NCBI GenBank assembly: GCA_018240895.1
Contig: JAFEEX010000041.1
Location: forward strand, 1 to 55,659
Direction of reading: 5' to 3'
DNA: 55,659 nucleotides
Source: Pseudomonadota bacterium
GTDB taxonomy: Bacteria; Pseudomonadota; Alphaproteobacteria; Sphingomonadales; Sphingomonadaceae
Below, in pieces: positions 16,194 through 24,938 of this stretch; the stretch's first letter is position 1, and each line of letters opens with the position of its first letter. The notes beneath the pieces are model-generated. The model was not told the DNA's origin. It ran no database searches and saw only the letters and a program-made list of their open reading frames with translations. Position numbers and translations under genes: made by a program.

Positions 16194-19100
16194 TCAGGCT
16201 TCTTTCTCCATCGCAACGGTTCCGGTGCGCTCAAGCTTGCCCCAGCCAACCATCTTGCCGCGCATGGCTGAGGAGATTGAGCGGATCACCACCGAATACA
16301 TGAGCTGGCGATAGACCAGCCGTTGCAACAGCATCAGGCCGGCGGGAAACCGCTGGCGCGTCGGCTCCAGCCGATAGGCGACCCACCCCGCCAGCAGGTC
16401 TATCGTCACGAAGGCCAGCCAATAGCCCCCCATCCGCAGAACGTCGCTTTGGGTCTGGGCCCAGCCGTGCTGGTGAATCCGTACCGCCGTGCCGATGATC
16501 GAGATCAGCAGGGCCAAGTCGATCAGCGGAGAAATCGCAGCGAACAGGATCTGGAACAGCCAGGCCTGCGGCATCCCGAACCAGGCCAGCCCGCGCGGCC
16601 GGCCAAGCCGCAGCACCGCGCGGTGCTTCCACAGGCATTGCAGCGTTCCGAATGACCAGCGATAGCGCTGCTTGGCCAGGGCGCGGAATGTCGCTGGCGC
16701 CTCGGTCAGGGCAATGGCCTCTACATCGTAAGCCACCTTCCAGCCCTTGCGCTGGATCGCGATGGTCAGATCCTGATCCTCGGCCAGGGTATCCTCGGGA
16801 TAGCCGCCAACCGCGTCCAGCGCGGCCCGCCGCCAGGCACCTACTGCCCCCGGGACCACGGTAATCGCCCCCAGCGAATCGAGCGCCCGCCGCTCCACGT
16901 TCTGCGCCGTGACATATTCGATTGCCTGCCATTTGGTGACCAGGTTGGTGCGATTGCCAACCCGGGCATTGCCGGCAACCGCGCCAATCGCCGGGTCCGC
17001 GAACCAGCGAACCAGCTTGCTGATCGTGTCGGGCAGGAACTGGGTATCGGCATCAAGCGCGATCACCACATCGCCCCTGGCCTGCTTCAGCGATCGGTTG
17101 AGCGCGCTGGCCTTGCCGCCATTGGCCAGCGTCAGCAGGGTAACGCGCGCATCGGTGCCATAATGCTGCGCCACCAGCGCGCTGGTCTGGTCCGCCGAAC
17201 CATCATCGGCAACGATCAGCTCGATCCCCGGATAGTCGCTCGCCAGAACCCGCGCGATCGAGGAAACGATGACCTTTTCCTCGTTGTAGGCGGGGATGAT
17301 TACCGACACGCTTGGCATGGTTCCCGGCGCGTCCGGGACGGTGCGGTTGCTGCGGTCGACCAGCGCCAGCGCGGTCATCAGCACTGCGCGGGCGATCCCC
17401 AGCGCGATTGCGAAGAAAAAAGTCCAGCGCAGCAGAAACCCGAGTCCGGCCAGAACGCCGAACAGCCCGACATCGGCGCGCACGGCCAGCCGCTGGCTCC
17501 CGGTGACTGGCGGCATCACGGCATCGCGGGTTGATCCGGCAAGCTGGGACACCGGAACGAAAGTATAGCCCGCCGCGCGCAGCCGATCGATGATGATCGG
17601 CAGCGCCGCCACCGTCTGGTCGCGGTTGCCGCCGCCGTCATGCAGCAGCACGATGTTGGCGCTGCGATCATCAGTGGGGTGCTGGATCGCCGACAGGGTT
17701 TGGTTGACGATTTCATCGACCCCCGGCACTTTCCAGTCGCCCGGATCAACGTGCAGGCCAACAATGGTATAGCCGCGGTCTTGCGCGATCAGCGCCGGGT
17801 TGAGTTCGTCTGCTGTGGTCGGCTCCGCGTCTCCGAAATAGGGCGCGCGAAACAGCCGGGTCGATCGCCCGGTATAGGCTTCCACCAGCCGCTGGGTGGC
17901 GTTCAGCTCAAGCTCGGTGCCAAAGCGTGACACCTCGGCAAGGTTGGGGTGAGTATAGCTGTGATTGCCGATCTCGTCCCCGCCAGCAATCATTCGCCGC
18001 AGCAGCTCTGGGTTTTCCAGCGCGTTTTCCCCGATGACGAAGAAGGTTGCCGGAACGTGGCGAGATTCGAGCACGTCAAGGATCTTGGGGGTGAAATCAG
18101 GGTCTGGCCCATCGTCGAAAGTCAGCGCGATCTTGCGCGGATCGCCGGCCCCGCTGCGCTGGACGACATAGGGCGTCGGCAGCTTTGAATAGGTTTCGCC
18201 AGTTGTCATGCCATTCGCGCCATAGGTTACCGTTCGCGCGCCGCCGGTCGGCACGGAGGATATCCGCAGGATTTCACCCGTGCCTTCAACGTCAGTGCCC
18301 TGGGCCGGGGCGATGGTATCCAGCGAAGGCTGCTTGCCGGTGCGGCTGGCGTCCAGCGCGATCCAGAAGCCGGGATCTTCGCTGCCCAGCCGCCACAGGG
18401 CCACGCCCTTCACCCCCTTCAGCAGTTGCAACTCGTTCCAGGTGGTTGCCGCGTCCAGCATCCAGACGGTGTGGCGGTGATCCTTGCCGCTGTCGTCGGT
18501 ATCGTCATAGGCAAAGCCGGAATTGCCGCTTTCCGGATCGAACTGCGGCACGGTGCCGCTGTCCCTTGCTGCCAGCCAGGCCTCGTTGATGGTCATCGAA
18601 TCGGCCACGCCGTCATGCCAGTCATAGCCATAGCTGCCGATCGCCACGACCAGCTTGCTGGCCGGAATGACGGCTGCGGCCTGCGCCAGTTGCGCTGCGA
18701 ACCAGCTTGCCGGGGCAATCGGTCCGGCCTGTCCCCCCTGCCAGTGCAGGTCGTAATTCATCAGGATCACGCTATCGGCCGCATCGGCAAAGGCGCGCTT
18801 GTTCCAGCTTGGTGCCCCCGCCGGAACGGTAATGCCCAGGTGCAGCCCGGCGCGCGTGAACTGCGGATGGGCGCGCTGCAGGAAGGCCAGATAGGATTTG
18901 ACTGCGGGTTCGGGCAGATCCTCTATGTCAAACACCACGCCAGACCATTGCCCCTGCCTGGCCGCGGCGATCGTCTGATCGGCAAAGGCATCGGCGCGGT
19001 GCTGATCAGTCAGCAGCGCGGCCATTGATGCGCCGTCCCACTGTTCATTGACCAGGTTCTGCACCATCAGTTGCATTTCCGGGCGGTGAAGCTGATCGCG

Positions 19101-19517
19101 CTGAATGGCGGCAAGCTGTGGATCGGGCGGCACTACCACCTTTCCGGATGGAAACGAGATTGATCCTTCTGCGGCGATCACCGTATCGATCTGGTTGTAA
19201 TGGCGGCGCAGCGATGCGCCGCTTTCCGGATCCCACGGCACATAGAAACCGATCCGCTGCGGCTGACCGGCGGCAGACGGCTTGGGCAGGGCGGGCAAAT
19301 TGTGGCGCAGGCGGGCGACATGAGTGATGAAGGGCAGGGGCTGTTGGCGTTCACGCGCCAGTGACAGCGGCGAATCCGCCGGAACGTTCACCACGGTCGC
19401 GGCAAAGACCAGCGCCGACAGCACGATCAGCGCCAGCAGCGCAGCGGTCAGCCGCCCGACAAGCCGGCGCCGCTTTCCAGAAAGGTCAAAGAAGATCGGA
19501 GATGTCATGCCATTCAC
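16194..19517 (-). CDS. GH18-like + NodB deacetylase + GT2 fusion protein
   Basis: A 1107-residue membrane protein combining three modules. After TM1 (about 20-42) comes a GH18-type TIM barrel (about 87-390, catalytic-type motif VVFDIEDLPE near 195-202). Next is a NodB polysaccharide deacetylase (about 460-660, TFDDGPD 466-472, metal-site HSYTHP 519-524, RAPYF 557-561). After another membrane stretch (about 683-720) there is a processive GT2 domain (735-970; VADDGSAD, DADTQ, EDQD 913-916, QRYRW 950-954) and C-terminal membrane helices. The parts suggest synthesis and N-deacetylation (perhaps trimming) of an N-acetylglucosamine polymer, like PgaC plus PgaB in one chain. The start is GTG at 19515-19517 or ATG three codons later. 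Confidence 0.9.
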   Translation of the reverse strand: MNGMTSPIFFDLSGKRRRLVGRLTAALLALIVLSALVFAATVVNVPADSPLSLARERQQPLPFITHVARLRHNLPALPKPSAAGQPQRIGFYVPWDPESGASLRRHYNQIDTVIAAEGSISFPSGKVVVPPDPQLAAIQRDQLHRPEMQLMVQNLVNEQWDGASMAALLTDQHRADAFADQTIAAARQGQWSGVVFDIEDLPEPAVKSYLAFLQRAHPQFTRAGLHLGITVPAGAPSWNKRAFADAADSVILMNYDLHWQGGQAGPIAPASWFAAQLAQAAAVIPASKLVVAIGSYGYDWHDGVADSMTINEAWLAARDSGTVPQFDPESGNSGFAYDDTDDSGKDHRHTVWMLDAATTWNELQLLKGVKGVALWRLGSEDPGFWIALDASRTGKQPSLDTIAPAQGTDVEGTGEILRISSVPTGGARTVTYGANGMTTGETYSKLPTPYVVQRSGAGDPRKIALTFDDGPDPDFTPKILDVLESRHVPATFFVIGENALENPELLRRMIAGGDEIGNHSYTHPNLAEVSRFGTELELNATQRLVEAYTGRSTRLFRAPYFGDAEPTTADELNPALIAQDRGYTIVGLHVDPGDWKVPGVDEIVNQTLSAIQHPTDDRSANIVLLHDGGGNRDQTVAALPIIIDRLRAAGYTFVPVSQLAGSTRDAVMPPVTGSQRLAVRADVGLFGVLAGLGFLLRWTFFFAIALGIARAVLMTALALVDRSNRTVPDAPGTMPSVSVIIPAYNEEKVIVSSIARVLASDYPGIELIVADDGSADQTSALVAQHYGTDARVTLLTLANGGKASALNRSLKQARGDVVIALDADTQFLPDTISKLVRWFADPAIGAVAGNARVGNRTNLVTKWQAIEYVTAQNVERRALDSLGAITVVPGAVGAWRRAALDAVGGYPEDTLAEDQDLTIAIQRKGWKVAYDVEAIALTEAPATFRALAKQRYRWSFGTLQCLWKHRAVLRLGRPRGLAWFGMPQAWLFQILFAAISPLIDLALLISIIGTAVRIHQHGWAQTQSDVLRMGGYWLAFVTIDLLAGWVAYRLEPTRQRFPAGLMLLQRLVYRQLMYSVVIRSISSAMRGKMVGWGKLERTGTVAMEKEA

Positions 19518-19605
19518 CAGTGGAGCGGCTGTCCACTAAGCGCAGCGGCGTGACTGGAATGGCTGCGGGCGAATTAACTTTTGCTCATGATTGCCCGCGC
19601 CGCTG

Positions 19606-20763
19606 TCATCCCCAGGCGCGGTGATACAGCGCCTCAATCTCCGCCGCTTCGGGAACGCGCGGGTTGTTGGCGGGTGATCCTGATGCCAGCGCCTGCCGGG
19701 CCATCAGCGGCACCAGATCGTCCCAGCGCGCCTTGCCGATCCCATAGGCGCGGGGCGAGGGGACGGCGAGATCGGCATTGATCCGTTCCAGTGCCTCAAC
19801 CAGCCGGGCGGCGGCGCTCTGGTCGCTCTCGTCCTCGCTGGCGAGCGTCATGGCACGGGCACAGGCGGCATAGCGCGGCAGGGCGGCAGAGGCGGACCAG
19901 GCGGTAACGATCGGCATCAGCATCGCATTCGACAGCCCGTGGCTGACGTGGAAATGCGCGCCGATCGGGCGGCTCATTCCGTGGACCAGCGCGACCGAGG
20001 CGTTGGAAAAGGCGATCCCGCCCTGCAAGGCCCCCAGCATCAGCGCCTCTCGCGCGGGGCGGTTGCCGGGATCGGCGCAGGCGATGGGCAGGTTTGGCCA
20101 GATCAGCCGCATCGCCGCCAGCGCCGCCGCGTCAGAGAACGGGTTTGCCCGTTTCGAGACAAAGGCCTCTATCGCATGGACCAGACTGTCAATCCCGGTA
20201 TCGGCAGTAAGCCGTGCGGGTTTGCTCAGCGTCAGTTCGTAATCGATCACGGCGATGGTCGGCAGATAGGCCAGCCCGGCGCAAAGCATCTTCTCGTCGG
20301 TTTCCTGATCGGTGATCACGGTAAAGCGGGTCGCTTCCGATCCGGTGCCGGCCGTGGTTGGCACCGCGATGATCGGCAGGGCCGGTGTATCCTCCTGATG
20401 CGGTGCCTTCAGCGCGCTGACGGGCAGTTCGCGCCCGGCCTTGACCGCCACCATCTTGGCAGTGTCGATCGGGCTGCCGCCGCCAAGCCCGATCACGCAG
20501 TCATGGTCGCCCTCCAAAAGGAAGGCGATCGCGGCCTCGACTGAGGATACCGTGGGGTCCGGCACCACCCCGGTAAAGCTGCGACAGGCAATGCCGGCAC
20601 TGGCCAGCAGGCCTTGCACCCGTGCCAGAACGCCGGACCCGGCCAACCAGGCGTCGGTCAACACCAGCGGGCGGTGAAGCCCGGCCTGAGCCAGCACATC
20701 GGGCAATTCGTTCAGCGCGCCGCCGCCGATACGCATGGTGCGGGGAAGGTGGATTGCCGCCAC
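19606..20763 (-). CDS. Iron-containing (group III) alcohol dehydrogenase
   Basis: A 385-residue NAD(P)-dependent Fe-ADH. The cofactor motif GLGGGSPIDTAK is at 92-103. The metal ligands fit D192, H196 (TGIDSLVHAIEAF), H261 and H275 (ALVHGMSRPIGAHFHVSHG). PTTAGTGSE is typical. Maleylacetate reductase and 1,3-propanediol dehydrogenase are in the same superfamily and cannot be excluded. It starts 4 bp after the amidohydrolase gene, so the two form an operon divergent to the SDR-ACAD-ADH operon. Confidence 0.87.
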   Translation of the reverse strand: MAAIHLPRTMRIGGGALNELPDVLAQAGLHRPLVLTDAWLAGSGVLARVQGLLASAGIACRSFTGVVPDPTVSSVEAAIAFLLEGDHDCVIGLGGGSPIDTAKMVAVKAGRELPVSALKAPHQEDTPALPIIAVPTTAGTGSEATRFTVITDQETDEKMLCAGLAYLPTIAVIDYELTLSKPARLTADTGIDSLVHAIEAFVSKRANPFSDAAALAAMRLIWPNLPIACADPGNRPAREALMLGALQGGIAFSNASVALVHGMSRPIGAHFHVSHGLSNAMLMPIVTAWSASAALPRYAACARAMTLASEDESDQSAAARLVEALERINADLAVPSPRAYGIGKARWDDLVPLMARQALASGSPANNPRVPEAAEIEALYHRAWG

Positions 20764-20767
20764 GGGG

Positions 20768-21808
20768 TCAGGCCAGCAGATGGTTCATGCCATAAAACCG
20801 CGCGGCGGTACCGGCATAGAGATCGCGCTTTTCATCGGCCGAGGCACCGTGAGTCAAGCGCTTGAAGGCGTTCCACAGCACGGCATAGCTCGCGCCCCAT
20901 TTGTCGACCGGGTAATTGCTTTCAAACATCGCCCGCCGTGGCCCGAAGGCTTCGATGCAGGTTTCGATGTAGGGCCGCCACATCGCGGCCAGCGTTTCGG
21001 AAGATAGCCCCGCCGCCGGGCCATGATCGGGCATTCCCGCGAATGACATCGCCAGACCCCCCAGTTTGATCGAAACGTTGGGGCATTGGGCAATGGCGCG
21101 GATCTTCTCGCGCCAGGTGTCAAACCGTTCGTGCAGCTTGCCGTGATAGCTGGCCATGCCCAGCGGCGTGCCGCAATGGTCAAGCACGATCGGCTGGTCC
21201 GGAAAGGCGCGGGCCAGATCAAGCACGTCATCAAGCTGCGGCTCAAGCAGCCAGGCGTCAAAGGTCAGCCCGCGCTTGCCCAGTTCGGCAAAGCCCTGCC
21301 GGAATGCGGCATCGCGGTAGAGCCCGGCGGGGTGGTGAAACGGGGGGCCGAGAACCTCTGGATCGGCATCCCAGGCGGCGGCGTGGCGAATGCCCTTGAA
21401 CCGCGGACTGGCCGCTGCCAGCGCATCAAGCACCGCGCCGGCCCGGCTGCCCAGGGTCAGATCGGCATGGCCGATGATTGCATCGCACAGCCGCACATCG
21501 CCATAAAGGCCGCTGGCGCTTTGCGCGGCAACGCCGTTTACATATTCCACCTCGCCCACGACTTTCAGATCGTCGCTTGCCCCGGCGCGGTAGAACGCCC
21601 CGCATTCCATGAACACCGTGCCGATCACGTTATGGCCGCTGGTCGCATCGGCCAGCAGTTCGTTGAAGGTATAGTAGGGCGACAGCGCAATGGCCGAAAG
21701 AAACGAATGCCGCGGCTCAGGAAACGCGCCGAGCAGCGGACGCAGATCCCACAGGTGATGGTGCGGATCAATGATCGGCAGGTCAGGCTCCAGGATCGCT
21801 TCGCTCAT
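20768..21808 (-). CDS. Amidohydrolase family 2 metal-dependent hydrolase
   Basis: A 346-residue TIM-barrel hydrolase of the COG3618 type, a group that includes lactonases of sugar and aromatic catabolism. Metal ligands are visible at the N-terminus (IIDPHHHLWDL, H16 and H18), with IVLDHCGTPLG in the middle and FESNYPVDKWG near the end. I used the ATG at 21806-21808 (AGGAC upstream); the longer ORF runs through the divergent promoter. It is the first gene of the minus-strand catabolic operon. A lactone-opening role is inference. Confidence 0.85.
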   Translation of the reverse strand: MSEAILEPDLPIIDPHHHLWDLRPLLGAFPEPRHSFLSAIALSPYYTFNELLADATSGHNVIGTVFMECGAFYRAGASDDLKVVGEVEYVNGVAAQSASGLYGDVRLCDAIIGHADLTLGSRAGAVLDALAAASPRFKGIRHAAAWDADPEVLGPPFHHPAGLYRDAAFRQGFAELGKRGLTFDAWLLEPQLDDVLDLARAFPDQPIVLDHCGTPLGMASYHGKLHERFDTWREKIRAIAQCPNVSIKLGGLAMSFAGMPDHGPAAGLSSETLAAMWRPYIETCIEAFGPRRAMFESNYPVDKWGASYAVLWNAFKRLTHGASADEKRDLYAGTAARFYGMNHLLA

Positions 21809-21860
21809 GATTGTCCTCTCCGGTTCGGTGTCGCGGCCAGCTTTATGCGTGCCTTGGCGT

Positions 21861-21900
21861 TTGACAAGCGCGCATCGCATCCGCACTAATCGATCGATTA
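21861..21900 (+). promoter_or_regulatory. Catabolic operon promoter with 14-bp palindromic operator
   Basis: TTGACA at 21861-21866 is followed after 18 bp by ACTAAT (-10-like, 21885-21890). The -10 overlaps the perfect palindrome TAATCGATCGATTA at 21887-21900. A repressor bound there would block the promoter of the SDR operon, and probably the divergent amidohydrolase operon whose start is 79 bp away. Symmetry and size suit a TetR-type repressor, but no such gene is in the cluster. Confidence 0.6.
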
Positions 21901-21917
21901 AAAATTGGGAGGGCGCC

Positions 21918-22655
21918 GTGCACGATGACACCGATTTTTCCGGCAGGCGGGTGCTGGTGGTGGGCGGATCGAGCGGGATCGGCAATGGAATCGCTCACGC
22001 CTTTCGCGCACGCGGCGCGCAGGTCCACGTCTGGGGAACCCGCGCGCAAGCGGCGGACTATGATCCGGCGGACGGATCGGACCTGTCCGGGCTGGGCTAC
22101 ACCGCCGTCGATGTTGGCGATCCCGATGCGATTGTCGCCGCCCCCGCGCCGTTTGACGGGCTGGACGTGCTGGTGCTGTGCCAGGGCACCGTGGTTTACA
22201 AGCGCGGGGAATTTGAACGCGCCGGCTGGGACCGGGTGATGGCGGTCAATCTGGACAGCCTGATGCACATCGCCATGAAATTCCGTGATTCGCTGGCCGC
22301 CGCGCAGGGCTGCGTGATCGTGGTCAGCTCAATATCCGGGCTGAAGGCCAATATCGGCAACCCGGCCTATGCTGCGTCAAAGGCCGGGGCGATCAGCCTG
22401 ACCAAGACCCTGGGCCAGGCCTGGGCCCCGCTGGGCATCCGGGTCAACGGGTTGGCGCCGGGGCTGGTCGATACCAAGCTGACCAAGGTTACCACCGATC
22501 ACCCGGACCGGCTGGCCAGCGCGCTCGCCCGGATTCCGCAAGGGCGGATGGGCACGCCCGCAGACATGGCCGGCACCGCGATCTTCCTCGCTTCCCCGCT
22601 TGCCTCCTACGTCACCGGTCACACGGTGATCGTGGATGGCGGCCTATCGCTTTGA
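21918..22655 (+). CDS. Short-chain dehydrogenase/reductase (SDR)
   Basis: A 245-residue classical SDR, oxidising or reducing an alcohol/ketone with NAD(P). The Rossmann motif is [13 protein letters not shown] (Gly-rich loop), the catalytic Ser is in VVSSISG, and YAASK is the Tyr-Lys pair. Near the end is the common [17 protein letters not shown]. The start is GTG at 21918, with GGGAGG just upstream and the operator palindrome directly before it. It is the first gene of a three-gene operon. Confidence 0.88.
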   Translation: MHDDTDFSGRRVLVVGGSSGIGNGIAHAFRARGAQVHVWGTRAQAADYDPADGSDLSGLGYTAVDVGDPDAIVAAPAPFDGLDVLVLCQGTVVYKRGEFERAGWDRVMAVNLDSLMHIAMKFRDSLAAAQGCVIVVSSISGLKANIGNPAYAASKAGAISLTKTLGQAWAPLGIRVNGLAPGLVDTKLTKVTTDHPDRLASALARIPQGRMGTPADMAGTAIFLASPLASYVTGHTVIVDGGLSL

Positions 22656-22669
22656 AAGGCGCAGAACCG

Positions 22670-23896
22670 ATGCAATTCGAACACAGCGACAAGGTGAAGG
22701 CCCTGCTGGCGAAGGTCAGCGCTTTCATGGACGAACATATCTATCCAAACGAGCAGGCCTATCACGATTTCGTCACCGATCCCGCCAACCTGTGGAAGGA
22801 ATGGCCGGGGATGGAAGCGCTGAAGGACAAGGCGCGCGGGCAGGGCCTGTGGAACCTGTTCCTGCCCCACGAATATGGGGCGTTTTCCCCGGGGCTGACC
22901 AATCTTGAATATGCGCCGGTTGCGGAATTGCTGGGCCGGGTTTCCTGGGCCAGCCAGACGCTCAACTGCTCCGCGCCGGATACCGGCAATATGGAGGTGC
23001 TGGCCCGGTACGGCTCGCCCGGGCAGCAGGAACGCTGGCTGAAGCCGCTGCTCGATGGGACCATCCGTTCCGCCTATGTGATGACCGAGCCGCAGGTCGC
23101 TTCGTCCGATGCCACCAATCTTGAACTGTCGATTACCCCGGATGGGGACGACTATGTGCTGAACGGGCGCAAGTGGTGGATTTCCAATGCGATGCACCCG
23201 CGCTGCGATATCTGGATCGTGATGGGCAAGACTGATTTCAACGCCCCGCGCCATGCCCAGCATTCGCAGATCCTGGTCGAGCCCAAAACGCCGGGCATCA
23301 CCGTGGTCCGCCATCTGACGGTGTTCGGATCGCACAATTCCCCTGGCGGAGAGTGCGAGCTGCGCTTTGACAACGTTCGCGTGCCGAAGGAGAACCTGAT
23401 TCTTGGCGAAGGGCGCGGGTTTGAAATTGCCCAGGGCCGGTTGGGGCCGGGGCGCATCCACCACTGTATGCGCTCGATCGGGCAGGCGCAGCGCGCGCTG
23501 GAGATCATGGCGCGACGCGCTGACAGCCGGGTCGCTTTCGGCAAGAAGCTGGCCGATCAATCGAGCATCCGTCAGGACGTGGCCCGCAGTTTCTGCGAGA
23601 TCGAGATGGCGCGGCTGCTGACGCTCAAGGCGGCAGACGCCATGGACCGCCATGGCAACAAGGTCGCGCGGGATCTGATCGCCGCGATCAAGGTGGTCGC
23701 CCCGCAGATGGCCCAGACCGTGTGCGATCGCGCGATCCAGATCCACGGCGGCATGGGCGTGTCTGACGATACGCCGATCGCCCGGTTCTTCACCCTCAAC
23801 CGTTTCGTGCGGATCGCTGACGGACCGGACGAGGTGCACATGAGCCAGCTCGGCAAGCAGAAGATCAAGGAATATGCCGCGATGAACGAGCGCTGA
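22670..23896 (+). CDS. Acyl-CoA dehydrogenase family protein
   Basis: A 408-residue FAD enzyme of the acyl-CoA dehydrogenase family that introduces an alpha-beta double bond into an acyl-CoA. Typical stretches are [24 protein letters not shown], the substrate-side [12 protein letters not shown], and the C-terminal [12 protein letters not shown]. The start is the ATG at 22670, 15 bp after the SDR stop. It is of the type often called FadE, acting on branched or cyclic acyl-CoA; the substrate is unknown. Confidence 0.9.
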   Translation: MQFEHSDKVKALLAKVSAFMDEHIYPNEQAYHDFVTDPANLWKEWPGMEALKDKARGQGLWNLFLPHEYGAFSPGLTNLEYAPVAELLGRVSWASQTLNCSAPDTGNMEVLARYGSPGQQERWLKPLLDGTIRSAYVMTEPQVASSDATNLELSITPDGDDYVLNGRKWWISNAMHPRCDIWIVMGKTDFNAPRHAQHSQILVEPKTPGITVVRHLTVFGSHNSPGGECELRFDNVRVPKENLILGEGRGFEIAQGRLGPGRIHHCMRSIGQAQRALEIMARRADSRVAFGKKLADQSSIRQDVARSFCEIEMARLLTLKAADAMDRHGNKVARDLIAAIKVVAPQMAQTVCDRAIQIHGGMGVSDDTPIARFFTLNRFVRIADGPDEVHMSQLGKQKIKEYAAMNER

Positions 23897-23897
23897 G

Positions 23898-24938
23898 ATG
23901 AAAGCCCTGCGATATTACGCCGCGCGCGATGTGCGCTATGAAGCGATGGATGATCCCGCGCCCCAATCGGACCGCGACGCGATCGTTCAGGTAAAGGCCT
24001 GTTCGATCTGCGGATCGGACCTGCACATCTACCACGGCCACGGCTTTTCCGAAGATATCGGCTTCTGCGTCGGGCACGAAGCGGTTGGCGAAGTGGTGGA
24101 GACCGGGCGCGGGGTGCACCGCCTGAAAGTGGGTGACACGGTGATGCTGCCCGCCGCAGTGGGCTGCGGCAGATGCCGTTCCTGTCTGGCGGGTGTAGTC
24201 AATACCTGCGAATTCGGGTTGGGTGCCTGCTACGGCCTGTCCGCCCAATTGCAGGGATCACAGGCCGAAGCGGTGCGGGTTCCCGCCGCGGACATGAATG
24301 CCGTTCCAGTCCCGGAGGGCGTCAGCCTGGATCAGGCGTTGATGATGACCGATGCCCTGGCAACCGCATGGTACGGCGCGCGCCAGGCCGATATAAAGCC
24401 CGGATCAGGCGTAGCGGTAATCGGGCTTGGCCCAATCGGCCTGATGGCGGTTGACAGCGCCCTGATCATGGGTGCGCACGTTGTTTACGCGATCGATCCG
24501 GTCCCTGAACGCCGCGCGCTGGCAGAGGCGGCAGGAGCCGTGGCGCTTCATCCCGACGAGGCGCTGGAACGGATCAAACAGGACACGCATGGCCGTAAGC
24601 TTGACTGCGTGGTAGAAGTGGTGGGCAGCGACGCCACGGTTGATTTCGCGCTGCGGCTGGTGCGCAAGCGCGGCACCGTGTCGGTAATCGGCGTCCAGCA
24701 ATCGCGCCGCTTCCCGTTCCCGCTTGAACGCGCCTTCGCCGGCGGACTGACCTTCCGCGCCGGCACCTGTTCCGTGCCGGAAGAACTGCCCGCGCTGTTC
24801 CCGCTGGTCCAGTCAGGCCGGCTGCGCCCCGAACGCTACATCAGCCACCGCCTGCCGCTGAGCCAGGGCGCAGAAGCCTATCGCCTGTTCGAAGCGCGAG
24901 AGGCCGGGGCGCTGAAGATGGTGCTGGTGCCGGATTGA
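23898..24938 (+). CDS. Zinc-dependent alcohol dehydrogenase (MDR)
   Basis: A 346-residue medium-chain dehydrogenase. The catalytic zinc region is SICGSDLH (C38) with GHE at 59-61. The structural zinc cysteines are C90, C93, C96 and C104. The cofactor motif is IGLGPIGL near 175. It starts 1 bp after the acyl-CoA dehydrogenase stop, and its own stop abuts that of convergent leuA. It completes an operon whose enzymes suggest stepwise oxidation of an alcohol with a CoA-linked step. Confidence 0.9.
   Translation: MKALRYYAARDVRYEAMDDPAPQSDRDAIVQVKACSICGSDLHIYHGHGFSEDIGFCVGHEAVGEVVETGRGVHRLKVGDTVMLPAAVGCGRCRSCLAGVVNTCEFGLGACYGLSAQLQGSQAEAVRVPAADMNAVPVPEGVSLDQALMMTDALATAWYGARQADIKPGSGVAVIGLGPIGLMAVDSALIMGAHVVYAIDPVPERRALAEAAGAVALHPDEALERIKQDTHGRKLDCVVEVVGSDATVDFALRLVRKRGTVSVIGVQQSRRFPFPLERAFAGGLTFRAGTCSVPEELPALFPLVQSGRLRPERYISHRLPLSQGAEAYRLFEAREAGALKMVLVPD

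Noticed and set aside
22619-23839. 406-codon minus-strand frame
   Set aside because: Mirror of the acyl-CoA dehydrogenase gene; composition of a shadow frame (His, Arg and Gln-rich).
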